This document shows positions 24,549 through 33,799 of a stretch of DNA of 64,000 bases, piece by piece. Made by a program: the position numbers and the translations under genes. The notes under the pieces are model-generated. The model was not told the DNA's origin, did no database searches, and worked only from the letters and a program-made list of their open reading frames with translations. Numbering within the stretch: position 1 is the first letter of the stretch; every line of letters begins with the position of its first letter. Source of the stretch: Glaciihabitans sp. dw_435 (GTDB taxonomy: Bacteria; Actinomycetota; Actinomycetes; Actinomycetales; Microbacteriaceae); NCBI RefSeq assembly GCF_018449675.1, contig NZ_JAAVUZ010000008.1, forward strand, positions 1 to 64,000. The letters are read 5' to 3'.

Positions 24549-24845
24549 ATGGCTAATCTGAACGTCACATACACCGAAATGACCGATGCAGCAGGCCGCC
24601 TGATCACGGGCAAGGAAGACCTGATTTCGAAGCTGACCGAGCTTCAGACGCTGATCAACGGCCTCGTCGAGTCGGGCTTCGTCACCGATTCCGCGTCGGG
24701 TGCCTTCCAGACGTCGTACGACTCCTTCACGCAGGGCGTCACCCAGGCAGTTACCGGCCTCGACGGCATGAGCGGATTCCTCACGAGCGCGTCTGACGCC
24801 CTCGCGAACGTCGACACCGAGCTGGGCAACGCCATCCGCGGCTAG
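24549..24845 (+). CDS. WXG100-like (Esx-type) small protein
   Basis: 98-residue, all-helical hairpin protein of the size of Esx substrates. It has two predicted amphipathic helices (about 8-42 and 48-95) joined near residues 43-47. The WXG tripeptide is replaced by GFV (43-45), followed by TDSASGAFQTSYDSF, a pattern I associate with actinobacterial WXG100-family members lacking the tryptophan. No C-terminal YxxxD/E signal is seen. Start ATG 24549 has GGGGG upstream. A position just after an EssC-type ATPase makes it the likely substrate of that machine. It is encoded alone, so it may be a homodimer. Confidence 0.8.
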   Translation: MANLNVTYTEMTDAAGRLITGKEDLISKLTELQTLINGLVESGFVTDSASGAFQTSYDSFTQGVTQAVTGLDGMSGFLTSASDALANVDTELGNAIRG

Positions 24846-25014
24846 TAACCCGCTCCACTTCTTCACCAGCATCACCCCATTCCGCCACGGCTCGCCGCGG
24901 CGGAATGGTCGTATCTGGGGGTGCAGTAGCCTGCTCGCGGAAGAATCCACGAATTCCGATCGGTGATCGGTCACAGAACGGGGGAGCGGCCGGGTCATCC
25001 GGCTGCCTGACGAC

Positions 25015-26217
25015 ATGGACAATGCTGCTGCGATCCTGCTCCCAATGATGCTCGTCTCGTCGCTGAGCGGGCTGGTCGTGTACGCGGCTACCGGCCTTGG
25101 GCTGTCGAAGGTCTTCGAGAAGCTCGGTGAGCCCGCCTGGAAGGGCTGGGTGCCGATCTACAACCTCGTCACCGTTATGCGCCTCGGCGGCGTTTCTCCG
25201 CTCTGGGTGATCGCGCTGTTCATTCCCGTCGTCAGCATCGCCGGTGCAGTTTTCTTCTACGTCGCCGTGCACGCGATCAACCGCCGGTTCGGCAAGGGCA
25301 TCGGGTTCACGGTGCTGGCCATCTTCCTGCTGCCGGTGTGGGCCTGCCTGCTGGGCTTTGATCGCGCCGCCGTCGCCACAACGCCGGCTCTGCAGTCCGA
25401 GCCGGCCCCGGAGGCGACCGAAGCGCCCGAGGTCGCCCCCACGGGCGGGTTTGTCTCCGCACCCGTGTCCGCGAACTTCGCGGCGGGCACGCCGCCGATT
25501 CCGCCGGCGCCGTTTGTCGTGAGTGCTCCGTCATCCCTGACCCCGCCCCCGCCGCCACCCGTGTTCGGTTCGGCGCCGGACAGCGCCGCAACGACGCCCC
25601 CGCCGTCCACTAGCATCCCCGCCGCGGGTTCGCCGTCCGGCACCCCCGCGCCCACGCGCATCGGTCCGCCGCCGCTGATCGGGGCTCCCCCTGGATTCCC
25701 TCCGAGTGCGCCTGCCATCCCTGCCGCGACCCCCGCCGCGCCCGCTCCGGCTGCCGCAGCCCCGGCTGTGCCCGTCCCTGCCGCCCCGGCCACTCCCGCC
25801 CCGGTCGTCCCGGTTCCGTCCGTGGATGTCCCGGCACCCGCAGAGGCGCCCGCCGCGACAGTGGTGACCGCGGCGACCCCTGTGGTTACCACCTGGCTGC
25901 TCGAGACCAATGATGGGCAACTCGTCACCCTCGATCGTGAGGTCGTGCTGCTCGGGCGCAACCCGACCGCCGATCCGGGTCATCCCGAAGCACAGCTTGT
26001 GGCGCTGGATGACTCGGGAAAGACGGTATCGAAGACCCACGCGCGCCTCGAACTGATCGACGGGACGTGGCGACTGACCGACCTCAATTCGACCAATGGC
26101 GTGCTGCTGGTCTCGGACGACGGAGAGCAGACCGACCTCGCGGCCGGTGCCACCGCGGCCGTCGGCGAGCGGTTCCTGCTGGGCGAACTGCCCACCCGCC
26201 TGTACCGGCAGCGCTAG
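25015..26217 (+). CDS. membrane protein with C-terminal FHA domain
   Basis: 400-residue protein in three parts. Residues 1-120 are a small membrane domain (helices near 6-30, 62-88 and 96-116) with FEKLGEPAWKGWVPIYN, which resembles DUF5684-type domains. Residues 120-290 are a Pro/Ala-rich linker with long PAAP runs. Residues 295-395 are an FHA domain: LLGRNP, SKTHARLE and DLNSTNG, the phosphothreonine-binding signature. It probably anchors phospho-dependent contacts at the membrane beside the secretion ATPase, which has its own FHA domain. No good ribosome binding site at ATG 25015; no other start fits better. Confidence 0.75.
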   Translation: MDNAAAILLPMMLVSSLSGLVVYAATGLGLSKVFEKLGEPAWKGWVPIYNLVTVMRLGGVSPLWVIALFIPVVSIAGAVFFYVAVHAINRRFGKGIGFTVLAIFLLPVWACLLGFDRAAVATTPALQSEPAPEATEAPEVAPTGGFVSAPVSANFAAGTPPIPPAPFVVSAPSSLTPPPPPPVFGSAPDSAATTPPPSTSIPAAGSPSGTPAPTRIGPPPLIGAPPGFPPSAPAIPAATPAAPAPAAAAPAVPVPAAPATPAPVVPVPSVDVPAPAEAPAATVVTAATPVVTTWLLETNDGQLVTLDREVVLLGRNPTADPGHPEAQLVALDDSGKTVSKTHARLELIDGTWRLTDLNSTNGVLLVSDDGEQTDLAAGATAAVGERFLLGELPTRLYRQR

Positions 26218-26324
26218 CCCAACACCACGCGGCCGTCCACCGCAACCGGGCAATCTCTTCGCGCCCGATTGCTAGAGTTTCCCCATACTGAGCCGGACCC
26301 GCAGGGGCCGTGAGGAGTTGCACA

Positions 26325-27428
26325 GTGAGCGACAACAATCCCGCAGAGCCGATCCGTACGGGATCGACCAGCGACGAGTCCATTAACCGCCGCACCGATG
26401 ACGAGGGCGTCACCGATCGCGATGCACCCATCTTCGTCGAGCCGGTTGCCGTCGAGCCCCTCGTGGAGCCGACGGTGCAGCAGCCGGTCGTGGTCGACCC
26501 GATCACGGGTGCGGGCCGCAACAGCGCTCCGCACGTCGACGCGGATCACAGCGACTCGGGCAGCGACAACGTTCTGGACACCGCCCGGGCGACCGCGGCG
26601 CACAGCAGCGAACCCACGATCGTGGAACCAACGGACGAACCGCCGGTGTCCACCGCCACCGCCGAGACCCCGATTGTCACGTCGGCGCGCGCGACCCCGG
26701 CCGAGCCCATCGCCGCGACCGACAACCCGTCGGCCGTCGATACCCGGTCGCAGTACATCGTGACCACTCCCGCCGCCGAGCTGGACGAGCCCGGATCCCC
26801 GGCACCGGCGCCCACGGCCACGTGGCAGCCTGCAGAGCACCCCACCCCGTCGCCGGCCTCGCGCGTGGTGTACGTCGAGGCGCCGACCGCTCCGGCCAAG
26901 AAGAGCAACCGCGGATTCGGCGTCGGAGTCGCGTTGCTGTCGACCCTCATCTACACGGTGCTGTTCGCTCTCCTCATCGTGGGGATCTTCTACCTCACCT
27001 ACGGCACGGTGGCCTTCAGCTTCCTCACCGTACGTGCGTTCATTGTTCCGATCATCGCCTTCGTGGTCGCGTTCGTTCTACTCGTGTTGCTGCTGAACCG
27101 GGCAAACCGGTGGGCGTACCTCGTCGGAAGCCTCGTCGTGGGACTGTTCGTGTACTTCGTCACCATTGGCGTGCTCCTGTTGCTCGCCAACATCGTGGCC
27201 GCCACTCCCGCGCACGCGCAGGCCGAGTTCGCCCAGGCGCTCATCAACCCTGTCGTGATCGCTTCCGCCCTGCTCGCCCGTGAGGTCACGCTGTGGGCGG
27301 GACTCATCATCAGCGCACGTGGCCGCCGCATCAAGGACCAGAACGCCGAGGCGCGCGCTACCTTCGACCGCGAGAGCTCGGTGGCGAGAGCCGATGGACG
27401 CGCGGACACCGCAGCCCCCGTCGCCTAA
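26325..27428 (+). CDS. membrane protein of unknown function, acidic disordered N-terminus
   Basis: 367 residues from GTG 26325, chosen because GAGGAG lies eight bases upstream. Residues 1-190 are low-complexity and acidic (many Thr, Glu, Pro, Val), likely disordered in the cytoplasm. The C-terminal part has about four hydrophobic helices (starting near GVALLSTLIYTVLF, FIVPIIAFVVAFVLL, YLVGSLVVGLFVYFV and INPVVIASALLA) and ends in a charged tail. I do not recognise the family. It overlaps the next membrane-protein gene by 35 bases, so the two are probably expressed together; a link to the secretion genes is only positional. Confidence 0.7.
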   Translation: MSDNNPAEPIRTGSTSDESINRRTDDEGVTDRDAPIFVEPVAVEPLVEPTVQQPVVVDPITGAGRNSAPHVDADHSDSGSDNVLDTARATAAHSSEPTIVEPTDEPPVSTATAETPIVTSARATPAEPIAATDNPSAVDTRSQYIVTTPAAELDEPGSPAPAPTATWQPAEHPTPSPASRVVYVEAPTAPAKKSNRGFGVGVALLSTLIYTVLFALLIVGIFYLTYGTVAFSFLTVRAFIVPIIAFVVAFVLLVLLLNRANRWAYLVGSLVVGLFVYFVTIGVLLLLANIVAATPAHAQAEFAQALINPVVIASALLAREVTLWAGLIISARGRRIKDQNAEARATFDRESSVARADGRADTAAPVA

Positions 27429-27888
27429 CGGCAGGGTCTTCCTGGCCGTCCTCACGACGGTCACCTACCTCGCGCTGGTCGTCGCCCTGTTCGGGTTCGT
27501 CAGCCTCATCCTCGACGAAGACGTCATTCGCGAGCGCGACGCCGGTCCCCTTCTCGGGCCGACGATGGTCGCGGCGGCGTGCATGTCGACGTTTGTAGTG
27601 CTGGTGCGGATGCACCGCAGGGCGTCACCCTTTCGTGCGGCACTCGCGGCCGGGGCATCCGCTTACATCGTTCTGTTGCTCGTCGGATCGCTCGGGTATG
27701 CGACCTCCCGCGGCGAAGGAGTCTGGGTTCTGCTGTTTGCGGCCCGGTATGCCGGAAGCCCGTTCCTGATCGGCGCGGCGGTGCTAGCCACTGCGGCCGT
27801 GGTCGGCTTCTGGGCGATGACTCCGCAGGTGCCACCGGGCGGCGTAGCGGGCGGTCACAGTGTTGACCGGGGTCCCGACAGAGAGTAG
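27394..27888 (+). CDS. small four-helix membrane protein of unknown function
   Basis: 164 residues from ATG 27394, overlapping the upstream gene by 35 bases. Four hydrophobic segments are visible: VFLAVLTTVTYLALVVALFGF, the MVAAACMSTFVVLV stretch, AAGASAYIVLLLVGSL, and AVLATAAVVGFWAM. No catalytic motif seen. The last codons and stop (TAG 27886-27888) form part of the rpsL promoter, so the end of this gene is under double constraint. The larger frame opening at 27280 is mostly overlap and not chosen. Confidence 0.7.
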   Translation: MDARTPQPPSPNGRVFLAVLTTVTYLALVVALFGFVSLILDEDVIRERDAGPLLGPTMVAAACMSTFVVLVRMHRRASPFRAALAAGASAYIVLLLVGSLGYATSRGEGVWVLLFAARYAGSPFLIGAAVLATAAVVGFWAMTPQVPPGGVAGGHSVDRGPDRE

Positions 27889-27891
27889 TAT
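27863..27891 (+). promoter_or_regulatory. predicted str operon (rpsL) promoter
   Basis: TTGACC (27863-27868), 17-base spacer, TAGTAT (27886-27891), close to the vegetative consensus. The -10 box overlaps the stop codon of the preceding membrane-protein gene. Predicted start near 27898, leaving a leader of about 270 bases with no gene in it. Confidence 0.65.
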
Positions 27892-28171
27892 TTTCCGGGT
27901 GTGCGCTTTGTCGTGCGCTTGTGTCGTGCCGTATGAATCACGCCAAGCTCCACGCCTGCCAAACACGAGCTGGGTTTGTTCTTTCCGAGCAGCCCCCACG
28001 GCATACCAACCAGGTGCAATAGCGCCGGTGTAACTCTCACGAGAACGCATCGATCGTCACTGCTTCGCGGCTGGTCCAAGTGAACTCGCGGTTCCCAGAT
28101 TAATGGGTCCCCGCGAATGCTAAGCAACAAGTAGCAGCTGTCACCGTGCAGTAAATTCAAGGAGTTATGTA

Positions 28172-28546
28172 GTGCCTACCATCCAGCAGTTGGTCCGTAA
28201 GGGCCGCTCGCCGAAGGTCGTCAAGACCAAGGCGCCTGCCCTCAAGGGCAACCCGCAGCAGCGCGGTGTGTGCACCCGTGTTTACACGACCACCCCGAAG
28301 AAGCCGAACTCGGCTCTTCGCAAGGTTGCTCGCGTCAAGCTTTCCAACGGCACCGAGGTCACCGCGTACATCCCCGGCGAAGGTCACAACCTTCAGGAGC
28401 ACTCGATGGTGCTCGTCCGTGGTGGACGTGTAAAGGACCTCCCCGGTGTCCGTTACAAGATCGTGCGCGGCGCGCTCGACACCCAGGCAGTCAAAAATCG
28501 TAAGCAGGCTCGCAGCCGCTACGGAGCGAAAATGGACAAGAAGTAA
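28172..28546 (+). CDS. rpsL: 30S ribosomal protein S12
   Basis: Decoding-centre protein, 124 residues from GTG 28172 ([11 protein letters not shown]). The streptomycin-related lysines K43 (in PKKPNS) and K88 (in GGRVKDLPG) are both wild type, so no resistance allele is present. D89, the residue methylthiolated in many bacteria, is present. First gene of the str operon; its TAA overlaps the ATG of rpsG by one base. Confidence 0.99.
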   Translation: MPTIQQLVRKGRSPKVVKTKAPALKGNPQQRGVCTRVYTTTPKKPNSALRKVARVKLSNGTEVTAYIPGEGHNLQEHSMVLVRGGRVKDLPGVRYKIVRGALDTQAVKNRKQARSRYGAKMDKK

Positions 28547-29016
28547 TGCCACGTAAAGGCCCAGCACCGAAGCGTCCCGTTATCGCGGACCCGGTCTACG
28601 GAGCACCCATTGTCAGCCAGCTCGTAAACAAGATCCTTCTTGATGGCAAGAAGGGCCTTGCCGAGCGCATCGTCTACGGCGCCCTCGCGGGTGTCTCCGC
28701 CAAGAACGGCGCGGACGCTGTTGTCACCCTGAAGAAGGCGCTCGACAACGTGCGCCCGACGCTTGAGGTCAAGTCCCGCCGCGTTGGTGGCTCCACGTAC
28801 CAGGTCCCGGTCGAGGTCAAGCCTCACCGGGCAAACACCCTCGCCCTGCGTTGGTTGACCAGCTACGCCAAGGGTCGCCGCGAAAAGACGATGACCGAGC
28901 GTCTCACCAACGAGATCCTCGACGCATCGAACGGTCTTGGCGCTGCAGTCAAGCGTCGCGAGGACACTCACAAGATGGCCGAGTCGAACAAGGCCTTCGC
29001 GCACTACCGCTGGTAA
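28546..29016 (+). CDS. rpsG: 30S ribosomal protein S7
   Basis: 156-residue primary 16S rRNA-binding protein that organises the 30S head. The standard bacterial S7 sequence is seen throughout: [37 protein letters not shown], and the C-terminal [16 protein letters not shown]7 is the usual translational repressor of the str operon, and the direct one-base overlap with rpsL fits coupled translation. Confidence 0.99.
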   Translation: MPRKGPAPKRPVIADPVYGAPIVSQLVNKILLDGKKGLAERIVYGALAGVSAKNGADAVVTLKKALDNVRPTLEVKSRRVGGSTYQVPVEVKPHRANTLALRWLTSYAKGRREKTMTERLTNEILDASNGLGAAVKRREDTHKMAESNKAFAHYRW

Positions 29017-29034
29017 CTAGCGTCCTTCGTTGTT

Positions 29035-29068
29035 GGGGTGGCGCATAGCCACTGCCGTGCGTCACCCC
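29035..29068 (+). other. intercistronic hairpin rpsG-fusA
   Basis: Stem 29035-29045 with 29058-29068 (11 bp, one G-U pair) closing a 12-base loop, 38 bases before the fusA start. Could be an attenuator, a processing site or the S7 repressor site. Confidence 0.5.
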
Positions 29069-29106
29069 ATCATCACCATTTTCTTCAACACTTTCGGAGG
29101 ATTTCC

Positions 29107-31224
29107 GTGGCACAAGACGTGCTCACCGACCTGAACAAGGTCCGCAACATCGGCATCATGGCTCACATCGATGCTGGCAAGACCACGACGACTGAGCGCA
29201 TCCTGTTCTACACGGGTATCACTCACAAGATCGGTGAAGTTCACGATGGCGCAGCCACCATGGACTGGATGGCGCAGGAGCAGGAGCGCGGCATCACGAT
29301 CACGTCTGCTGCAACGACCTGTTTCTGGAACAACCACCAGATCAACATCATCGACACCCCCGGTCACGTTGACTTCACGGTCGAGGTGGAGCGTTCGCTC
29401 CGCGTCCTCGACGGTGCAGTCGCAGTGTTCGACGGCAAGGAGGGCGTTGAGCCCCAGTCCGAGACCGTCTGGCGCCAGGCCGACAAGTACGACGTTCCCC
29501 GCATCTGCTTCGTCAACAAGATGGACAAGCTCGGCGCGGACTTCTACTTCACCGTAGACACCATCGTGAAGCGCCTCGGCGCCAAGCCGCTGGTCATCCA
29601 GCTCCCGATCGGTTACGAGAACTCCTTCGAGGGTGTTGTCGACCTGGTCGAGATGCGCGCGCTGACCTGGCGTGGTGACTCCAAGGGTGACGTTGAGCTC
29701 GGAGCCAAGTACGAGATCGAAGAGATCCCCGCGGACCTCGTCGAGAAGGCAAACGAGTACCGTGCAGTCCTCATCGAGGTAATCGCTGAGACCGATGACA
29801 CGCTGCTCGAGCGCTTCATGGAAGGCGATGTCGACTTCTCGGTTGCCGAGATCAAGGCCGCCATCCGTAAGCTCACGGTTTCCAGCCAGATCTACCCGGT
29901 GCTCTGTGGCTCCGCGTTCAAGAACCGCGGCGTTCAGCCGATGCTTGACGCCGTCATCGACTACCTGCCGAGTCCGCTCGACGTCCCCGCAACCGAGGGC
30001 CGCGACGTGCGCGACGAGGAAAAGGTCATCGAGCGTCACCCGGATGCAACCGAGCCGTTCGCGGCTCTCGCATTCAAGGTCGCCGTTCACCCCTTCTTCG
30101 GTCGTCTGACCTACGTCCGCGTTTACTCGGGCCAGGTCGACTCCGGTGCTCAGGTCATCAACGCGACCAAGGGCAAGAAGGAGCGCATCGGAAAGATCTT
30201 CCAGATGCACGCGAACAAGGAGAACCCGGTCGCTGCAATGAGCGCCGGTCACATCTACGCGGTCATCGGCCTCAAGGACACGACCACCGGCGACACGCTG
30301 TCCGACCCGCAGAACCAGGTTGTTCTCGAGTCGATGACGTTCCCGGAGCCCGTGATCGAGGTCGCCATCGAGCCGAAGACCAAGCAGGACCAGGAAAAGC
30401 TGGGCCTCGCTATTCAGAAGCTTGCTGAAGAAGACCCGACCTTCCGCACCGAGCACAACCAGGACACCGGCCAGACCACCATCAAGGGAATGGGCGAGCT
30501 TCACCTCGACATCCTGGTGGACCGCATGAAGCGCGAGTTCGGCGTTGAGGCGAACGTCGGTAAGCCGCAGGTTGCGTACCGCGAGACGATTCGTCGCACC
30601 GTCGAGAAGCACGATTTCACCCACAAGAAGCAGACCGGTGGTTCCGGCCAGTTCGCAAAGGTGCAGATCTCGCTCGAGCCCATGGAGGTGACCGCGGAGA
30701 AGACCTACGAGTTCGAAAACAAGGTCACCGGTGGTCGCGTTCCCCGCGAGTACATTCCTTCGGTTGACGCTGGAATCCAGGACGCCCTGCACGTTGGTGT
30801 CCTCGCCGGTTACCCGATGGTCGGCATCAAGGCAGCACTGCTTGATGGTGCCGCTCACGACGTCGACTCCTCGGAGATGGCGTTCAAGATTGCCGGCTCG
30901 ATGGCTTTCAAGGAAGCCGCGCGCAAGGCGAACCCCGTTCTGCTCGAGCCGCTGATGGCCGTCGAGGTACGTACCCCTGAGGAATACATGGGCGACGTCA
31001 TCGGTGACCTGAACTCGCGTCGCGGTCAGATCCAGAGCATGGAGGATGCGACCGGCGTCAAGGTCATTCGCGCCAACGTGCCCCTGTCGGAGATGTTCGG
31101 TTACGTGGGTGACCTGAGGTCCAAGACCTCCGGTCGCGCCGTGTACTCGATGACCTTCGAGTCGTACGCTGAGGTCCCGAAGGCTGTTGCCGACGAGATC
31201 ATCCAGAAGAACAAGGGCGAATAG
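29107..31224 (+). CDS. fusA: elongation factor G
   Basis: Translocation GTPase, 705 residues from GTG 29107, which has CGGAGGA upstream. GTPase motifs: [11 protein letters not shown] (about 18-28), DTPGHVDF (switch II) and NKMD. Domains II to V follow at normal length, including [19 protein letters not shown] (domain III) and the domain IV loop region around [11 protein letters not shown]. Nothing suggests fusidic-acid resistance, although single changes cannot be judged without alignment. Part of the str operon; the longer frame from 29038 reads through the intercistronic hairpin. Confidence 0.99.
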   Translation: MAQDVLTDLNKVRNIGIMAHIDAGKTTTTERILFYTGITHKIGEVHDGAATMDWMAQEQERGITITSAATTCFWNNHQINIIDTPGHVDFTVEVERSLRVLDGAVAVFDGKEGVEPQSETVWRQADKYDVPRICFVNKMDKLGADFYFTVDTIVKRLGAKPLVIQLPIGYENSFEGVVDLVEMRALTWRGDSKGDVELGAKYEIEEIPADLVEKANEYRAVLIEVIAETDDTLLERFMEGDVDFSVAEIKAAIRKLTVSSQIYPVLCGSAFKNRGVQPMLDAVIDYLPSPLDVPATEGRDVRDEEKVIERHPDATEPFAALAFKVAVHPFFGRLTYVRVYSGQVDSGAQVINATKGKKERIGKIFQMHANKENPVAAMSAGHIYAVIGLKDTTTGDTLSDPQNQVVLESMTFPEPVIEVAIEPKTKQDQEKLGLAIQKLAEEDPTFRTEHNQDTGQTTIKGMGELHLDILVDRMKREFGVEANVGKPQVAYRETIRRTVEKHDFTHKKQTGGSGQFAKVQISLEPMEVTAEKTYEFENKVTGGRVPREYIPSVDAGIQDALHVGVLAGYPMVGIKAALLDGAAHDVDSSEMAFKIAGSMAFKEAARKANPVLLEPLMAVEVRTPEEYMGDVIGDLNSRRGQIQSMEDATGVKVIRANVPLSEMFGYVGDLRSKTSGRAVYSMTFESYAEVPKAVADEIIQKNKGE

Positions 31225-31284
31225 CGCCCTGACCACGAAGGCTCACCGAGCCCGAGTAACATAACAACACACCAATTTCGTGAA

Positions 31285-31315
31285 GCGTCCGGCCGGCACA
31301 CCTGCGGCCGGACGC
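31285..31315 (+). other. intercistronic hairpin fusA-tuf
   Basis: Perfect 11-bp stem (31285-31295 with 31305-31315) with a nine-base loop between fusA and tuf. No U-tract; may be a partial terminator or mRNA-processing structure setting the tuf level. Confidence 0.5.
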
Positions 31316-31345
31316 AACACACCAGAGTCCTGAGGAGGACCCACA

Positions 31346-32539
31346 GTGGCCAAGGCCAAGTTCGAGCGGACTAAGCCGCACGTAAACATCGGAACGATCG
31401 GTCACGTTGACCACGGAAAGACCACGCTCACCGCAGCGATCTCCAAGGTTCTTGCCGACACGTTCCCGTCCGCTACCAACGTTCAGCGCGACTTCGCGTC
31501 GATCGACTCCGCTCCCGAAGAGCGCCAGCGCGGCATCACGATCAACATCTCGCATGTTGAGTACGAGACCGAGAAGCGCCACTACGCACACGTAGACGCC
31601 CCCGGCCACGCTGACTACATCAAGAACATGATCACCGGTGCTGCTCAGATGGACGGCGCGATTCTCGTTGTCGCCGCAACTGACGGCCCGATGGCTCAGA
31701 CCCGTGAGCACGTTCTGCTCGCCAAGCAGGTCGGCGTGCCGTACCTGCTCGTCGCGCTGAACAAGTCCGACATGGTTGACGACGAAGAGATCCTTGAGCT
31801 CGTTGAGCTCGAGGTTCGCGAGCTGCTCTCCAGCCAGGGCTTCGACGGCGACAACGCTCCCGTCGTTCGCGTCTCCGGCCTCAAGGCCCTCGAGGGTGAC
31901 CCCGAGTGGACCAAGAGCATTCTTGAGCTCATGGACGCCGTTGACTCGTCCGTGCCGGACCCGGTGCGCGACAAGGACAAGCCGTTCCTGATGCCGATCG
32001 AGGACGTCTTCACGATCACCGGTCGTGGAACCGTCGTCACGGGCCGCGCCGAGCGTGGAACCCTCGCGATCAACTCCGAGGTCGAGATCGTCGGCATCCG
32101 CCCGACGCAGAAGACCATCGTCACGGGTATCGAGATGTTCCACAAGCAGCTCGACGAGGCATGGGCCGGCGAGAACTGTGGTCTGCTGCTTCGTGGCACG
32201 AAGCGTGAAGACGTTGAGCGTGGCCAGGTTGTTGTCAAGCCGGGCTCCGTTACGCCTCACACGAACTTCGAGGGAACCGCGTACATCCTTTCCAAGGAAG
32301 AGGGCGGCCGTCACAACCCGTTCTACGCGAACTACCGCCCGCAGTTCTACTTCCGCACCACGGACGTCACCGGCGTCATCACGCTGCCCGAGGGCACCGA
32401 GATGGTAATGCCCGGCGACACCACCGGCATGACCGTTGAGCTGATTCAGCCCATCGCCATGGAAGAGGGCCTCGGCTACGCGATCCGTGAGGGTGGCCGC
32501 ACCGTCGGCGCCGGCACGGTGACCAAGGTTCTGAAGTAA
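31346..32539 (+). CDS. tuf: elongation factor Tu
   Basis: 397-residue GTPase that brings aminoacyl-tRNA to the ribosome. Seen: GHVDHGKT at 19-26, [12 protein letters not shown] (switch II), NKSDMVD (base specificity), then domains II and III with the conserved end [15 protein letters not shown]. Start GTG 31346 follows TGAGGAGG. Last gene of the str operon, closed by a strong terminator. Codon use is strongly restricted, as expected for one of the most abundant proteins. Confidence 0.99.
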   Translation: MAKAKFERTKPHVNIGTIGHVDHGKTTLTAAISKVLADTFPSATNVQRDFASIDSAPEERQRGITINISHVEYETEKRHYAHVDAPGHADYIKNMITGAAQMDGAILVVAATDGPMAQTREHVLLAKQVGVPYLLVALNKSDMVDDEEILELVELEVRELLSSQGFDGDNAPVVRVSGLKALEGDPEWTKSILELMDAVDSSVPDPVRDKDKPFLMPIEDVFTITGRGTVVTGRAERGTLAINSEVEIVGIRPTQKTIVTGIEMFHKQLDEAWAGENCGLLLRGTKREDVERGQVVVKPGSVTPHTNFEGTAYILSKEEGGRHNPFYANYRPQFYFRTTDVTGVITLPEGTEMVMPGDTTGMTVELIQPIAMEEGLGYAIREGGRTVGAGTVTKVLK

Positions 32540-32562
32540 CTCTCGTAATTCTGTAACACCAC

Positions 32563-32594
32563 AACAGGGTCGGTCCTTCGGGACCGGCCCTGTT
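32563..32594 (+). terminator. str operon terminator after tuf
   Basis: 14-bp stem (32563-32576 with 32581-32594, one G-U pair) capped by a UUCG tetraloop, 23 bases after the tuf stop and followed by TTCTGCGTT. Very stable intrinsic terminator. Confidence 0.85.
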
Positions 32595-32728
32595 CTGCGT
32601 TAACCAGCGCACCGCATCAACCGAGCCCGCATCGGTCCCGGAGCGGCCCCATACGCACCGAGACGCCTCTTGGCAACCCTTGTCGACGGATGTGGGATGA
32701 CCCGGGCGCAGGTGTTTTCATAGTCCCT

Positions 32729-33697
32729 ATGCCACGCCTCCGCCGAAGTGATTCATCCGCCGCGGGCCTGCGCCGCGTCCGCGCAGGACGCGGTTTCTCC
32801 TACAAGGACGTGACGGGCCACGCGATCTCCGATCCCGAGCTGCGCGACCGCATCGCGGCGATCGGCATCCCGCCGGCGTGGACCGACGTATGGATCTCCC
32901 CGTACGCGAACGGCCACATCCAGGCGACAGGGATGGATGCCGCGGGGCGGCGTCAATACATCTACCACCCGACCTGGCGCGAGCAGAAGGACCGCATTAA
33001 ATTCGACAGGGCGCTGTCCCTCGCCGAATCCCTGCCGACCGCGCGCCGCCAGGTCACCATGGACCTCCGGTCTCCCGAACCGACACGGCAACGTGCCCTC
33101 GCGGCAGGTTTCCGCATGCTGGACACGGGCAGCCTCCGTGTGGGCTCCGAGCGTTACGCGGAGGCCAACGGCAGCTTCGGCCTCACGACGCTCCTGTGCG
33201 CGCACGCCACCGTGTCGGGAGACACCGTGCAGCTGCGGTTCCCGGCCAAGAGCGGCCACGCCTGGGACAGCGACATCACCGATCCCGACCTCGCCAGCGT
33301 GATCCGCGGGTTGAAGCGGCGCGGACCCACGGCACGACTTCTCTCGTACAAAGACGGCGGCACGTGGCATCCACTCGACGCCGTCGGCATCAACGAGTAC
33401 GTGCGGGAACGTACGGGAGGGGAGTTCACGGCGAAGGACTTCCGCACCCTCCACGGAACGCTCGCCGCCGCGCGGAGCCTGGCCGTGCGTGGGCCCGAGA
33501 AGAGCACAACGGCGCGGCAGAAGGCCGTTGCGCAGGCGATGCGGGATGCCGCGGAGGTGCTGGGTAACACGCCGGCGATCGCGCGCTCCAGTTATGTCGA
33601 CCCACGGGTGGTGGACCACTACACCCACGGGCGCACGATCGACCCGGCCCGGCTTGCGTCGGCCGAGAGCGAGCTGCGCGCGATGCTGTTCGAGTAG
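32729..33697 (+). CDS. type IB DNA topoisomerase
   Basis: Poxvirus-like bacterial topoisomerase IB that relaxes supercoils by a 3'-phosphotyrosyl intermediate. Seen: N-terminal domain with WTDVWISPYANGHIQATGMDAAGRRQY, a catalytic domain with RVGSERYAEANGSFGLTTLL, SYKDGGTWHPL, the KDFRTLHGT segment (catalytic Arg/His region), and ARSSYVDPRVVDHY holding the nucleophilic Tyr near residue 285. 322 residues from ATG 32729; 13 further codons upstream are possible. Single gene between the tuf terminator and a DUF1275 gene. Confidence 0.92.
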   Translation: MPRLRRSDSSAAGLRRVRAGRGFSYKDVTGHAISDPELRDRIAAIGIPPAWTDVWISPYANGHIQATGMDAAGRRQYIYHPTWREQKDRIKFDRALSLAESLPTARRQVTMDLRSPEPTRQRALAAGFRMLDTGSLRVGSERYAEANGSFGLTTLLCAHATVSGDTVQLRFPAKSGHAWDSDITDPDLASVIRGLKRRGPTARLLSYKDGGTWHPLDAVGINEYVRERTGGEFTAKDFRTLHGTLAAARSLAVRGPEKSTTARQKAVAQAMRDAAEVLGNTPAIARSSYVDPRVVDHYTHGRTIDPARLASAESELRAMLFE

Positions 33698-33799
33698 CCG
33701 CGGGCGCAGAGCTCATTGCGAGCGCAGGCGGGCCGCGCGATACGATTTCAGCTGGTGCCGTCGGGCATTCCCAGCTGGCTCGATGAGAAGGACGTACCC

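Noticed and set aside
28298-28435. Possible streptomycin-resistance allele in rpsL
   Set aside because: K43 and K88 are both wild type.
29062-31236. 724-codon open frame antisense to fusA
   Set aside because: Shadow of a highly expressed, strongly codon-biased gene; no recognisable protein.
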